Source of the DNA: Flavobacteriia bacterium
GTDB taxonomy: Bacteria; Bacteroidota; Bacteroidia; Flavobacteriales; Flavobacteriaceae
Direction of reading: 5' to 3'
Length of the DNA stretch: 64,000 bases
NCBI GenBank assembly: GCA_004293165.1
Contig: RDYL01000006.1
Location: 90,964-154,963, forward strand
Position 1 is the stretch's first letter. Each line of letters starts with the position of its first letter. The notes under the pieces are model-generated. The model saw only the letters and a program-made list of their open reading frames with translations, made no database searches and was not told the DNA's origin. Made by a program: the position numbers and the translations under genes. This document shows, piece by piece, positions 34,989 through 43,738 of the stretch.

Positions 34989-35828
34989 TCACAATCCTGA
35001 CAGGTTTTTGAAACCTGTCAGGATTAGTAATAACCACCACAAAATCGGAACACTTTCTAACCAAAACGAAGCGTAATAGCGTGAACGATTTTCATGAGCA
35101 AAAAAGAGAAAAATAGCAATAGTTCCACAAACCAAAAGTTTAAAAAAGAAAAGCAAAAAGTGATGGTTATTGGTATAAAAAAACTCTAAAATCAGCAATA
35201 AAAACAATAATAGATAACCGAGTTTTTTGGTCAACTTCACTCCTATTTTCTGCGGAACGGTTTGCAAATGCAAGTCATCGTGTTTTACATCCACAATATC
35301 AAACACCAAAACTATTGAGAACACCAATAAAAAACGTTGCATCGCCATCAAAAGCACATCCATAGAAAACGGAATTTCAGCTTCTACCAAAGGCAAAATC
35401 ACGGTTACTCCTACCCAAGTAATTCCGACAATGTAAATTTTCACCCCTTTCCAATTTCTAGCGTTTTGTTTGTTTGGAAAAAACGGTAATGTATACAATA
35501 AAGTTAAACCTAAAAAAACAAATGCACTAATTTGAGTCACCCAACACAATTGTAGAAAAAAATAAAAACAAGCAATTGAAGAAAGAAAACTTAACAAAAC
35601 AATTCCTTTTAGTTCTTTTTTGATTTGATTTTTGTTTAATCTTGCTAAGGCATCGTATTTTACAAAATTATACCCTACAACAGTTCCAAAAAAAGCAAAG
35701 AAAACAATCGACAAACCGCCGTCAATATTGAAAAAATAGTGCGCCATAGACACCAAAGCAAAAGCCGACAAAGCCACATGTAAGCTACTATTGATATAGA
35801 AATCGATAATTTTCTTTAAAACAACCAT
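34989..35828 (-). CDS. UbiA-like prenyltransferase family membrane protein
   Basis: The 279-residue protein has about eight membrane segments and the UbiA order. The first motif is only partly kept: GYNFVKYDALARLNK, where active enzymes have NDxxDxxxD. The second region is FDIVDVKHDDLHLQTVPQKIG, close to the usual DxxxD-rich loop. Loss of the first Asp cluster makes normal prenyl transfer doubtful. The last ten residues (LTGFKNLSGL) are encoded by the palindromic repeat at 34993-35025, so the C-terminus has been changed by a repeat. It is divergent from gcvP. Confidence 0.75.
   Translation of the reverse strand: MVVLKKIIDFYINSSLHVALSAFALVSMAHYFFNIDGGLSIVFFAFFGTVVGYNFVKYDALARLNKNQIKKELKGIVLLSFLSSIACFYFFLQLCWVTQISAFVFLGLTLLYTLPFFPNKQNARNWKGVKIYIVGITWVGVTVILPLVEAEIPFSMDVLLMAMQRFLLVFSIVLVFDIVDVKHDDLHLQTVPQKIGVKLTKKLGYLLLFLLLILEFFYTNNHHFLLFFFKLLVCGTIAIFLFFAHENRSRYYASFWLESVPILWWLLLILTGFKNLSGL
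34993..35025. repeat. CCTGACAGG palindrome, copy 2
   Basis: AATCCTGACAGGTTT, TTG, AAACCTGTCAGGATT: a perfect 15-base inverted repeat. Compared with copy 1 (31999-32031) both arms differ at the paired position (A to T and T to A), so pairing is kept. It overlaps the 3' end of the UbiA-like gene. Confidence 0.9.
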
Positions 35829-35925
35829 TCAACAAAAATAATCAATCTGTTAATAAGACTCGTTTTTGGTTGATAAAATCACAAAAAATCCCGTTTTAAA
35901 AACAAATTATTACAAGATTAATAAT

Positions 35926-35933
35926 TACTTTTG
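35926..35933 (+). promoter_or_regulatory. -7 promoter element for gcvP
   Basis: TACTTTTG fits TAnnTTTG. The gcvP ATG lies 45 bases downstream, leaving a normal 5' leader rich in CACA. No clear TTG at -33. Confidence 0.5.
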
Positions 35934-35978
35934 TTGTCCAAAACAACACAAAATAACACACATACACATTTTTAATAA

Positions 35979-38822
35979 ATGAGAACAGATGCATTCGCTT
36001 TGAGACATTTAGGGCCACGTGAAAGTGACTTAAATCACATGTTTAAAACGGTTGGTGTAGAATCTTTAGACCAATTAATTTTCGAAACCATTCCAGATGA
36101 TATTCGTTTAAAAAACGACTTAAATTTAGATGCTCCCATGACCGAGTATGAGTATTTAACTCACATTCAAGAATTAGGAAAGAAAAACAAAGTATTCAAA
36201 TCATATATTGGTTTAGGATATCATCCCGCTATCGTTCCGGCGGTTATTCAAAGAAATATTTTTGAAAACCCAGGATGGTACACGGCTTACACACCTTATC
36301 AAGCTGAAATTGCACAAGGTCGTTTAGAAGCGATTTTGAATTTCCAAACTACGGTTATCGAATTAACAGGAATGGAAATCGCAAATGCTTCTTTACTTGA
36401 CGAAGGAACAGCTGCTGCAGAAGCAATGGCGTTGCTTTTCGATGTAAGAACTCGCGATCAAAAGAAAAATAACGTGAAAAAAATCTTCGTTTCGGAAGAA
36501 ATTTTACCACAAACGTTATCGGTTTTACAAACACGTTCAACCCCACTAAAAATTGAATTAGTTGTTGGAAATCATGAAACTTTTGATTTTTCAACAGAAT
36601 TCTTTGGAGCTATTTTACAATATCCTGGAAAATACGGTCAAGTCTATGACTATGCAGGATTCATTGCAAAAGCAGCAGAAAACGAAATCAAAGTTGCTGT
36701 GGCTGCTGATATTTTATCATTGGCAAAATTAACTTCTCCAGGTGAAATGGGAGCTGCAGTTGTTGTGGGTACAACACAACGTTTTGGTATTCCAATGGGT
36801 TACGGTGGACCACACGCAGGATATTTCGCAACTAAAGAAGAATTCAAGCGTTCGATGCCAGGAAGAATCATTGGTGTTTCTATCGATGTAAACGGAAACC
36901 GTGCATTACGTATGGCTTTAGGAACTCGTGAGCAACACATCAAACGTGAAAAAGCAACTTCAAACATTTGTACAGCGCAAGTTTTACTAGCAGTTATGGC
37001 TGGAATGTACGCTGTATATCACGGACCAAAAGGCTTACAATATATTGCTGATAAAGTACACGCTTCTGCGGTTACCACTGCTGATGCTTTAAATAAATTA
37101 GGTGTTTACCAAACCAATTCAGCTTTCTTCGATACGATTTTATTAAAAGCAGATGCGAATAAAGTAAAAGCAATTGCTGAAAAACACGAAGTAAATTTCT
37201 TCTATCCAGATACTGAAACGATTTCGATTTCATTCAACGAAACAACTTCGGTAAATGACATCAATCAAATTATTACCATTTTTGCTGAAGCAACTGGAAA
37301 AGATACATTTACAATTAGTCAATTAGCTAATGACGTGATGGTTCCTGAAAACTTAGTGAGAAAATCAACTTTCTTACAATATGATGTTTTCAACAACCAT
37401 CATTCGGAATCGCAATTGATGCGTTATATCAAAAAATTAGAGCGTAAAGATTTATCATTGAATCACTCAATGATTTCATTAGGTTCATGTACTATGAAAT
37501 TAAATGCTGCTGCTGAAATGTTGCCTTTATCGATGGTAAATTGGAACAGCATTCACCCTTTTGCTCCTGTTGAACAAGCAGAAGGTTACCAAATCATGTT
37601 GAAAAAATTAGAGCAACAATTGAATGTTGTAACTGGTTTCCAAGGAACAACGTTACAACCAAATTCGGGTGCTCAAGGTGAATACGCTGGTTTAATGGCT
37701 ATTCGTGCTTACCATTTATCAAGAGGCGACTACCACAGAAATGTGTGTTTAATTCCAGCTTCTGCTCACGGAACCAACCCAGCTTCTGCTGCTATGGCAG
37801 GAATGGAAATCATCGTAACAAAAACCATGGAGAATGGAAATATCGATGTAGAAGATTTAAGAGCAAAAGCAATCTTACACAAAGACAACTTATCAGCTTT
37901 GATGGTTACTTATCCATCAACGCACGGAGTTTTTGAAAGTGCTATTATAGAAATTACCAAAATCATTCACGATAATGGTGGATTAGTTTATATGGATGGT
38001 GCAAATATGAATGCACAAGTTGGATTAACCAATCCTGCAACTATTGGTGCTGATGTTTGTCACTTAAACTTACACAAAACATTCGCTATTCCTCATGGTG
38101 GTGGTGGACCAGGCGTTGGACCAATTTGTGTAAACGAAAAATTAGTTCCATTCTTACCAACCAATCCAATTATTCCAACAGGTGGAAGTCAAGCTATCAC
38201 AGCTATTTCTTCTGCACCTTATGGATCGGCTTTGGTTTGTTTAATTTCTTACGGTTACATCACTATGTTAGGCGCTGAAGGGTTGACAAATGCTACTAAA
38301 TATGCTATCTTAAATGCAAATTACATGAAAGCGCGTTTAGACGAACATTATCCAGTTTTATATTCTGGAGAAATGGGAAGAGCGGCTCACGAAATGATTT
38401 TAGATTGTAGAGCTTTCGAAGAAAAAGGAATCAAAGTAACAGATATCGCAAAACGTTTAATGGATTATGGTTTCCATGCGCCAACCGTTTCTTTCCCAGT
38501 AGCTGGAACGTTAATGATTGAACCTACAGAATCTGAAGATTTAGCAGAATTAGATCGTTTTTGTGATGCGATGATTTCTATTCGTAAAGAAATTGAAGCT
38601 TCAACAAAAGAAGATGCTAATAACATTTTAAGAAATGCGCCTCATACTTTAGCAATGGTTACAGCTAACGATTGGGTTTTCCCATACACAAGAGAACAAG
38701 CTGCTTATGCTTTAGATTATATTGCGGAGAATAAATTTTGGCCAACAGTTCGTCGTATTGATGAAGCATATGGAGATAGAAATTTAGTATGTTCTTGTGC
38801 ACCAATTGAAGCGTACATGTAA
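35979..38822 (+). CDS. gcvP: Glycine dehydrogenase (decarboxylating), P protein
   Basis: The 947-residue protein is the single-chain form of P protein, with N- and C-terminal halves fused. It decarboxylates glycine and passes the aminomethyl group to the lipoyl H protein. The PLP lysine is Lys700 in HLNLHKTFAIPHGGGGPG, and the glycine-rich loop follows. The N-terminal half has GLGYHPAIVPAVIQRNI and GPHAGYFATKEEFKRSMPGR. The other cleavage-system genes (gcvT, gcvH) are not in this window. It is transcribed alone, between its -7 box and a long hairpin. Confidence 0.97.
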   Translation: MRTDAFALRHLGPRESDLNHMFKTVGVESLDQLIFETIPDDIRLKNDLNLDAPMTEYEYLTHIQELGKKNKVFKSYIGLGYHPAIVPAVIQRNIFENPGWYTAYTPYQAEIAQGRLEAILNFQTTVIELTGMEIANASLLDEGTAAAEAMALLFDVRTRDQKKNNVKKIFVSEEILPQTLSVLQTRSTPLKIELVVGNHETFDFSTEFFGAILQYPGKYGQVYDYAGFIAKAAENEIKVAVAADILSLAKLTSPGEMGAAVVVGTTQRFGIPMGYGGPHAGYFATKEEFKRSMPGRIIGVSIDVNGNRALRMALGTREQHIKREKATSNICTAQVLLAVMAGMYAVYHGPKGLQYIADKVHASAVTTADALNKLGVYQTNSAFFDTILLKADANKVKAIAEKHEVNFFYPDTETISISFNETTSVNDINQIITIFAEATGKDTFTISQLANDVMVPENLVRKSTFLQYDVFNNHHSESQLMRYIKKLERKDLSLNHSMISLGSCTMKLNAAAEMLPLSMVNWNSIHPFAPVEQAEGYQIMLKKLEQQLNVVTGFQGTTLQPNSGAQGEYAGLMAIRAYHLSRGDYHRNVCLIPASAHGTNPASAAMAGMEIIVTKTMENGNIDVEDLRAKAILHKDNLSALMVTYPSTHGVFESAIIEITKIIHDNGGLVYMDGANMNAQVGLTNPATIGADVCHLNLHKTFAIPHGGGGPGVGPICVNEKLVPFLPTNPIIPTGGSQAITAISSAPYGSALVCLISYGYITMLGAEGLTNATKYAILNANYMKARLDEHYPVLYSGEMGRAAHEMILDCRAFEEKGIKVTDIAKRLMDYGFHAPTVSFPVAGTLMIEPTESEDLAELDRFCDAMISIRKEIEASTKEDANNILRNAPHTLAMVTANDWVFPYTREQAAYALDYIAENKFWPTVRRIDEAYGDRNLVCSCAPIEAYM

Positions 38823-38830
38823 AATAAACA

Positions 38831-38876
38831 ACCAATTTTTGTGAGCTATTAAAAATATAGTTCACAAATTTGGTTT
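38831..38876 (+). terminator. Hairpin behind gcvP
   Basis: AACCAATTTTTGTGAGCTAT pairs with ATAGTTCACAAATTTGGTT with a few mismatches. It starts eight bases after the gcvP stop. The following T tract is poor (TTTAAATT), so this may act as a processing or weak termination hairpin. Confidence 0.6.
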
Positions 38877-38932
38877 AAATTATCAGTTAAGACATTAAAG
38901 TTGTAAATAAAAAAATTAACTTGTTAAAAAAC

Positions 38933-39760
38933 ATGAAGCTAAAATTTACTCAAAATATTAAATTTGTAATAGTTCTCCTTTTATTCCCAATTTTTAGTAA
39001 CGCTGAAATAAAAGTCAAAATTTATTATGAACTTACAAGTAACGGATATGAAATTTTTGCTGATAACGATGAGTTTTGTCCAGTAAGTGTTAAAATAAAC
39101 TTTACTACTACAAATCTTTCTATTGAAGGTGGAAATAACAAAACATACGTTATTGATTCAAAAAGGAAAAAGCAACATTTAACAACATTAACTGAAATCA
39201 AAAAAGGCAAAGCTTACAAATTTTCCTTTCAAAGTAATTCAAATTATGGTTCAGTACTAGATAAGGAATTTGACATTGATTATGTCTATGATTTACCATA
39301 TAAAACACATGAAAATTATACTGTTAGTCAAGGTTACAACGGAACATTTTCACATCAAAATGAGAATTCCCTAGATTTCTTAATGCCAATTGGAACTGAA
39401 ATAATAGCAGTAAGAGATGGGATAGTAATTAATTTAATTGATAATAATAATAAAAACTGCCCTACAAAAGATTGCATGAAATTTAATAATGTAATTTTAA
39501 TTTATCATTCTGACAATACTTTTGCTGAATATGCTCATTTAAAACTTAAAGGAGCAAAAGTAAAAGTTGGGGATAAAATTACAAAAGGACAGGTAATTGG
39601 ACTTAGTGGAAATGTAGGATGGAGTACAGCAGCACATTTACACTTAGTGATTTTTAAACAAGGGATTGAAAAAAGAGAAACTTTAAAGACAAAATTCAAA
39701 ACCAATGAAGCAACTATTGAATTTTTAAACGAAAATAAAAACTACTTTAGGAAATATTAA
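38933..39760 (+). CDS. Secreted M23 family metallopeptidase
   Basis: The ATG at 38933 gives a 275-residue protein with a clean signal peptide (MKLKFTQNIKFVIVLLLFPIFSNA). An upstream TTG at 38921 is unnecessary. The C-terminal LytM/M23 domain has the zinc ligands in SHQNENSLDF (His and Asp) and in HLHLV (HxH), with GDKITKGQVIGLSGNVGW between. These enzymes cut peptide cross-links of peptidoglycan. The N-terminal 110 residues are beta-rich and not recognised. A strong terminator follows. Confidence 0.9.
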   Translation: MKLKFTQNIKFVIVLLLFPIFSNAEIKVKIYYELTSNGYEIFADNDEFCPVSVKINFTTTNLSIEGGNNKTYVIDSKRKKQHLTTLTEIKKGKAYKFSFQSNSNYGSVLDKEFDIDYVYDLPYKTHENYTVSQGYNGTFSHQNENSLDFLMPIGTEIIAVRDGIVINLIDNNNKNCPTKDCMKFNNVILIYHSDNTFAEYAHLKLKGAKVKVGDKITKGQVIGLSGNVGWSTAAHLHLVIFKQGIEKRETLKTKFKTNEATIEFLNENKNYFRKY

Positions 39761-39765
39761 ACATT

Positions 39766-39798
39766 AGGTTTCAAATTTTTAATTTGAAACCTTTTTTT
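39766..39798 (+). terminator. Rho-independent terminator behind the M23 peptidase gene
   Basis: AGGTTTCAAATT and AATTTGAAACCT form a perfect 12-pair stem around TTT, ending in seven T. It starts five bases after the stop codon. Confidence 0.92.
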
Positions 39799-39835
39799 CA
39801 CCCATTACCCATCGCCTTTAACCCACTACCCTAAA

Positions 39836-40207
39836 ATGAACGACATCGAAACCAGAGAAGATATTTTACTCATCATGCGGAAATTTTATGATAAACTTTT
39901 AGCGGATGATTCTATTAATTTTTTCTTTACGAAAGTAACAGCGGTTGACCAACATTTGGAAGCACATTTTGAGATATTAGCAACTTTTTGGGAGCAATCT
40001 TTGTTTTTAAAAGGAGGTTATTTCAATAATATGTTTTCCATTCATAAAGAAGTTCACGATAAACAGGCTTTTACAAAAGAACATTTTGAAACTTGGTTAA
40101 CTCTTTTTAATTCGACAATTGATGAGCATTTCTCAGGCAACTATGCCAAGCAAATGAAAACACAAGCGTTAAGCATGGCAACAATTATGCAGATAAAATT
40201 TCCGTAA
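39836..40207 (+). CDS. Group III truncated haemoglobin
   Basis: The 123-residue protein fits the group III (trHbP) class. It has FYDKLLADDSINFFF in the first helices, FWEQSLF with the Trp typical of this class, and H...HDKQAFTKEHFETWLTLF near the C-terminus, where His83 is the likely proximal haem ligand. Members bind oxygen or nitric oxide; the role in this organism is unknown, with nitrosative or oxygen stress the likely setting. It is separated from the M23 gene by a terminator and from the FabH-like gene by 134 bases. Confidence 0.88.
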   Translation: MNDIETREDILLIMRKFYDKLLADDSINFFFTKVTAVDQHLEAHFEILATFWEQSLFLKGGYFNNMFSIHKEVHDKQAFTKEHFETWLTLFNSTIDEHFSGNYAKQMKTQALSMATIMQIKFP

Positions 40208-40341
40208 ACACCTCTAAAAAAGTCAATTTCATATTTTTTTTGAGCTTAAATTGACAATTTAATAATTAGCGTAAAAAAAAATCCTTTTTTAATTTATGTT
40301 AAGAAATAATTAATAATTTCGTTACATTAACAATAACTATT

Positions 40342-41400
40342 ATGAATATTAAAATAACGGGTTCAGGAAGCTATATTCCAACTAAAAAAGTTACGAATTC
40401 TGATTTTGCTCAACATGATTTTTTGAATGAAGACGGCACAGCTTTTAATATGACGAATGATATTATTGCAGAAAAATTTGTTGAAATTACTGGAATTCTT
40501 GAAAGACGCTACGCAGATGACAATATGGTCAATTCTGATATGGCAATAATTGCTGCTAAAAAAGCTATCGAAAAATCAGGCATTGATCCTGAAACTTTAG
40601 ACTATATCATATTGGCTCACAATTACGGCGACATTAAAATAAATACCATACAATCAGATACAGTTCCCAGTTTAGCCACACGTGTTAAGTATGGATTACA
40701 AATTAAAAATCCAAAATGTGTCGCTTATGATATTCTTTTTGGTTGTCCAGGTTGGATAGAAGCTGTTATTCAAGCTCAAGCCTATATTAAAGCCGGAATG
40801 GCTAAAAAATGCTTAGTTATTGGTTCCGAAACTTTATCAAGAGTTGTAGATAAGCACGACCGCGACAGCATGATTTACTCTGATGGCGCAGGAGCAACAA
40901 TTATTGAAGCTACAAATGATGAAGGCGGAATTTTAGCTCATGAATCAGCTACTTTTTCTTTTGACGAAGCTAAGTTTTTATATTTTGGAAATTCTTTTAA
41001 TAAAAATGAAGACCCAAATATTCGCTACATAAAAATGTATGGCAGAAAAATTTACGAATTTGCCCTTTCTAATGTTCCAAAAGCAATGGCTTCTTGCTTA
41101 GAGAAAAGCGGAATTGCCATTACCGACGTAAAGAAAATTTTAATTCATCAAGCAAATGAAAAAATGGATGAAGCCATCATCAATCGTTTTTACAAATTAT
41201 ATAAGATGGAAACTCCAACAGGAATTATGCCAATGAGTATTCACAAATTAGGTAATTCAAGTGTAGCAACAGTACCTACATTATTTGACCTAATTACTAA
41301 TAATGAATTAGAAGGACAAATTTTAAATGAAGGCGATGTCATCATTTTTGCTTCTGTTGGTGCCGGAATGAATATTAATGCTATTGTGTACCAAATGTAA
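40342..41400 (+). CDS. 3-oxoacyl-ACP synthase III (FabH-like)
   Basis: The 352-residue thiolase-fold enzyme keeps the FabH triad: Cys135 (FGCPGW), His269 (IHQANEKM) and Asn305 (LGNSSVATVP). It would condense an acyl-CoA with malonyl-ACP. It is longer than housekeeping FabH (about 320), with an insert around 20-45. No fatty-acid genes are adjacent, so it may be a secondary synthase supplying a special acyl chain. The genes behind it (methyltransferase, glycosyltransferase) are separated by an inverted repeat and need not belong with it. Substrate unknown. Confidence 0.88.
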   Translation: MNIKITGSGSYIPTKKVTNSDFAQHDFLNEDGTAFNMTNDIIAEKFVEITGILERRYADDNMVNSDMAIIAAKKAIEKSGIDPETLDYIILAHNYGDIKINTIQSDTVPSLATRVKYGLQIKNPKCVAYDILFGCPGWIEAVIQAQAYIKAGMAKKCLVIGSETLSRVVDKHDRDSMIYSDGAGATIIEATNDEGGILAHESATFSFDEAKFLYFGNSFNKNEDPNIRYIKMYGRKIYEFALSNVPKAMASCLEKSGIAITDVKKILIHQANEKMDEAIINRFYKLYKMETPTGIMPMSIHKLGNSSVATVPTLFDLITNNELEGQILNEGDVIIFASVGAGMNINAIVYQM

Positions 41401-41410
41401 TTTTTTTGTT

Positions 41411-41487
41411 TCAGGTTTAAAGTTTCAGGTTTAAAGTTAAATTGCTAATTTTACCAACTGTTTTCAACTTGAAACTTTAAACTTGAC
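41411..41487. repeat. TCAGGTTTAAAG / CTTTAAACTTGA inverted repeat
   Basis: TCAGGTTTAAAGTTTCAGGTT at 41411-41431 is a near-exact inverse (19 of 21) of the segment AACTTGAAACTTTAAACTTGA at 41467-41487. A further TTTAAAG unit follows the first arm. A short, less AT-rich piece (41491-41514, GGCAATGCCGAACTGAGCGA) follows. It is related to the segment between purK and purE. Confidence 0.75.
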
Positions 41488-41529
41488 TCATGGCAATGCC
41501 GAACTGAGCGAAGCTAAACAAATTTTATA

Positions 41530-42057
41530 ATGTACGAAAAAACATATCCAAGTAAACGATTCAATATCACTTTAGATTTTCTAAAAAAACACATCAAAAC
41601 TTCTGAAACCATTTTTGATTTAGGTGTTCCTAATCCTTTTTCAAAAATTATGGAAGACAATAACTACTCCGTTATCAATACAAAAGGAGAAGATATTGAC
41701 AATAATCAATCGGCACTTAAAAACGAGAGCTATGATGTTTTTACGGCATTTGAAATTTTCGAACATTTATTAAATCCGTATACTGTTTTACAAAACGTAA
41801 AAGCAGATAAAATTTTAATTTCGATTCCATTGCGTTTATGGTTTTCTCCAGCTTATAGAAGTAAAACGGATATGTGGGATAGACATTATCATGAATTTGA
41901 AGACTGGCAATTGGATTGGCTTCTTGAAAAAGCAGGTTTTAAAATTGTAGACCGAGTAAAATTCACACATCCAGTTAAAAAACTTGGTTTTAGACCTTTG
42001 TTGAGATGGATTACACCTAGATATTATTTAGTTTACGCGGAAAGAGAAAAAAGATAA
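41530..42057 (+). CDS. Class I SAM-dependent methyltransferase-like protein
   Basis: The 175-residue protein has a degenerate Rossmann opening (TIFDLGVPNPFSKIME instead of the usual GxGxG) and a YDVFTAFEIFEHLLNP segment, which is the post-II acidic/EH motif typical of these methyltransferases. The C-terminal part DRHYHEFEDWQLDWLLEKAGF also fits. It is shorter than most (about 220). The partial glycine loop makes activity uncertain. It is 27 bases upstream of a family 2 glycosyltransferase gene, so both may modify the same glycan or lipid. Confidence 0.75.
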   Translation: MYEKTYPSKRFNITLDFLKKHIKTSETIFDLGVPNPFSKIMEDNNYSVINTKGEDIDNNQSALKNESYDVFTAFEIFEHLLNPYTVLQNVKADKILISIPLRLWFSPAYRSKTDMWDRHYHEFEDWQLDWLLEKAGFKIVDRVKFTHPVKKLGFRPLLRWITPRYYLVYAEREKR

Positions 42058-42084
42058 AAGAACATAGAAAATAGATTTTTTCTT

Positions 42085-42933
42085 ATGAAATATTACATTA
42101 TCATTCCAGCCTACAACGAAGAAGCTTTTATAAGCTTGACTTTGCAATCTTTAGTAGAACAAACCGTTTTACCAACAAAAATTGTAGTGGTTAATGATAA
42201 TTCTACCGATAAAACTCCAGAAATTGTTTCTGAATTTGCTTCCAAATTTCCATTTATCACTTTAGTGAATAAAAAATCAGATGCGATTCATTTACCTGGA
42301 AGTAAAGTCATTCAAGCATTCCATGAAGGCGAAAAACACATCGACGACCATTACGATATTATTGTAAAAATAGATGCTGATTTGATTTTTCCTGACAACT
42401 ATTTCGAAACCATTATCAAGCATTTCAAATCTGATGAGAAAATTGGAATGGTGGGTGGATTTTGTTATGTAGAAAAAAATGGCGATTGGGTTTTAGAAAA
42501 TCTAACCGATAAAGATCATATTCGTGGAGCCCTAAAAGCCTATCGAAAAACTACCTACCAACAAATTGGCGGATTAAAACCTGCCATGGGTTGGGATACC
42601 GTAGATGAATTATTGTGTAAATTCTACAACTGGAAAGTGGTAACCGATGAAAGTTTGCATGTAAAACATCTAAAACTCACAGGAGCCAGTTACAATAAAG
42701 CTGCACGTTACAAACAAGGAGAAGCTTTTTACAGTTTGGGTTACGGATTTATCATTACTGCAATTTCGTCATTGAAATTGGCAATGCGAAAAGGAAAACC
42801 ACTTTTATTCATTGATTATTTAATGGGTTTTTGGAAAGCAAAATCATCTGGAAAACCTTTATTTGTAACACCACAGCAAGCTAAATTTTTCAGAAACTAC
42901 CGATGGAAGAAAATGAAAGAGAAAATGTTTTAA
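42085..42933 (+). CDS. Family 2 glycosyltransferase
   Basis: The 282-residue GT-A enzyme opens with YYIIIPAYNEEAFISLTL and has VVVNDNSTDKT (34-44) and the metal-binding DAD at 97-99. GLKPAMGWDTVDELL holds the acceptor-side acidic residues. There is no long membrane segment, although the C-terminal helices (LKLAMRKGKPLLFIDYLMGF) may sit at the membrane. The sugar and acceptor cannot be read from the sequence. It follows the methyltransferase gene closely and precedes the lipid-transporter pair by about 60 bases. Confidence 0.88.
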   Translation: MKYYIIIPAYNEEAFISLTLQSLVEQTVLPTKIVVVNDNSTDKTPEIVSEFASKFPFITLVNKKSDAIHLPGSKVIQAFHEGEKHIDDHYDIIVKIDADLIFPDNYFETIIKHFKSDEKIGMVGGFCYVEKNGDWVLENLTDKDHIRGALKAYRKTTYQQIGGLKPAMGWDTVDELLCKFYNWKVVTDESLHVKHLKLTGASYNKAARYKQGEAFYSLGYGFIITAISSLKLAMRKGKPLLFIDYLMGFWKAKSSGKPLFVTPQQAKFFRNYRWKKMKEKMF

Positions 42934-42975
42934 TCTTTTACAATAAAATATAGTATTTTTACTGCATACTAGAAT

Positions 42976-42989
42976 CTGAACACTGAATA
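42976..42989. repeat. CTGAACACTGAATA repeat next to the MlaE-like start
   Basis: The inverse form of the TTCAGTG family ends two bases before the ATG at 42992. It matches the inverse arm at 24805-24818. Confidence 0.55.
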
Positions 42990-42991
42990 AA

Positions 42992-43738
42992 ATGATGCTC
43001 ATTCGCTACTTATCGCAAATAGGAAAATACTTCATCATGTTGAAAGAAATTTTCAACAAGCCTACTAAATGGTCGGTAATGAAACAATTAATTCTAAAAG
43101 AAATTGATGATTTAATCATTGATTCACTTGGAATCGTTTCCTTTATTTCCTTTTTCGTGGGTGGTGTTGTGGCTATTCAAACAGCATTAAACTTAACTAA
43201 TCCGTTGATTCCTAAATTTTTAATTGGTTTTGCTACAAGACAATCGGTAATTTTAGAATTTGCACCTACTTTTATTTCTATCATTATGGCAGGTAAAATG
43301 GGTTCATTCATTACCTCAAGTATTGGAACCATGCGAGTTACTGAACAAATTGACGCCCTTGAAGTAATGGGAGTTAACTCGTTAAACTATTTGGTTTTTC
43401 CAAAAATTATCGCCTTACTTTTATATCCATTTGTAATTGGATTAAGTATGTTTTTGGGTGTTTTTGGCGGTTGGATGGCAGCAGTTTATGGCGGTTTTAC
43501 CACTAGTTTTGAATTCACAACGGGACTTCAAACCGAATTTATTCCGTTTCATATTGCCTATGCATTTATAAAAACAATTGCATTTGCTTTACTTCTAGCA
43601 ACAATACCTTCTTTTCATGGTTATTATATGAAAGGTGGTGCATTAGAAGTAGGTAAAGCGAGTACAGTTTCTTTCGTTTGGACATCTGTAGTTATTATTT
43701 TAATGAACTTTATATTAACCCAACTCTTATTAAGCTAA
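42992..43738 (+). CDS. MlaE-type ABC transporter permease
   Basis: The 248-residue permease has the MlaE/YrbE core: SFISFFVGGVVAIQTAL, then the conserved AGKMGSFITSSIGTMRVTEQIDALEVMG, with five to six membrane segments. Such permeases work with an MCE protein to move phospholipids between outer and inner membrane. The ATPase gene follows with a one-base overlap (TAATG). No MCE-domain gene is adjacent; in this phylum it can be elsewhere, and the frames on both sides here are accounted for. Confidence 0.92.
   Translation: MMLIRYLSQIGKYFIMLKEIFNKPTKWSVMKQLILKEIDDLIIDSLGIVSFISFFVGGVVAIQTALNLTNPLIPKFLIGFATRQSVILEFAPTFISIIMAGKMGSFITSSIGTMRVTEQIDALEVMGVNSLNYLVFPKIIALLLYPFVIGLSMFLGVFGGWMAAVYGGFTTSFEFTTGLQTEFIPFHIAYAFIKTIAFALLLATIPSFHGYYMKGGALEVGKASTVSFVWTSVVIILMNFILTQLLLS

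Noticed and set aside
38921..38932. TTG start for the M23 peptidase
   Set aside because: The ATG at 38933 gives a cleaner signal peptide.
43678..43737. Earlier ATG for the MlaF-like ATPase
   Set aside because: It would overlap the permease by 60 bases with residues unlike the family; the TAATG junction at 43736-43740 is the normal coupled start.
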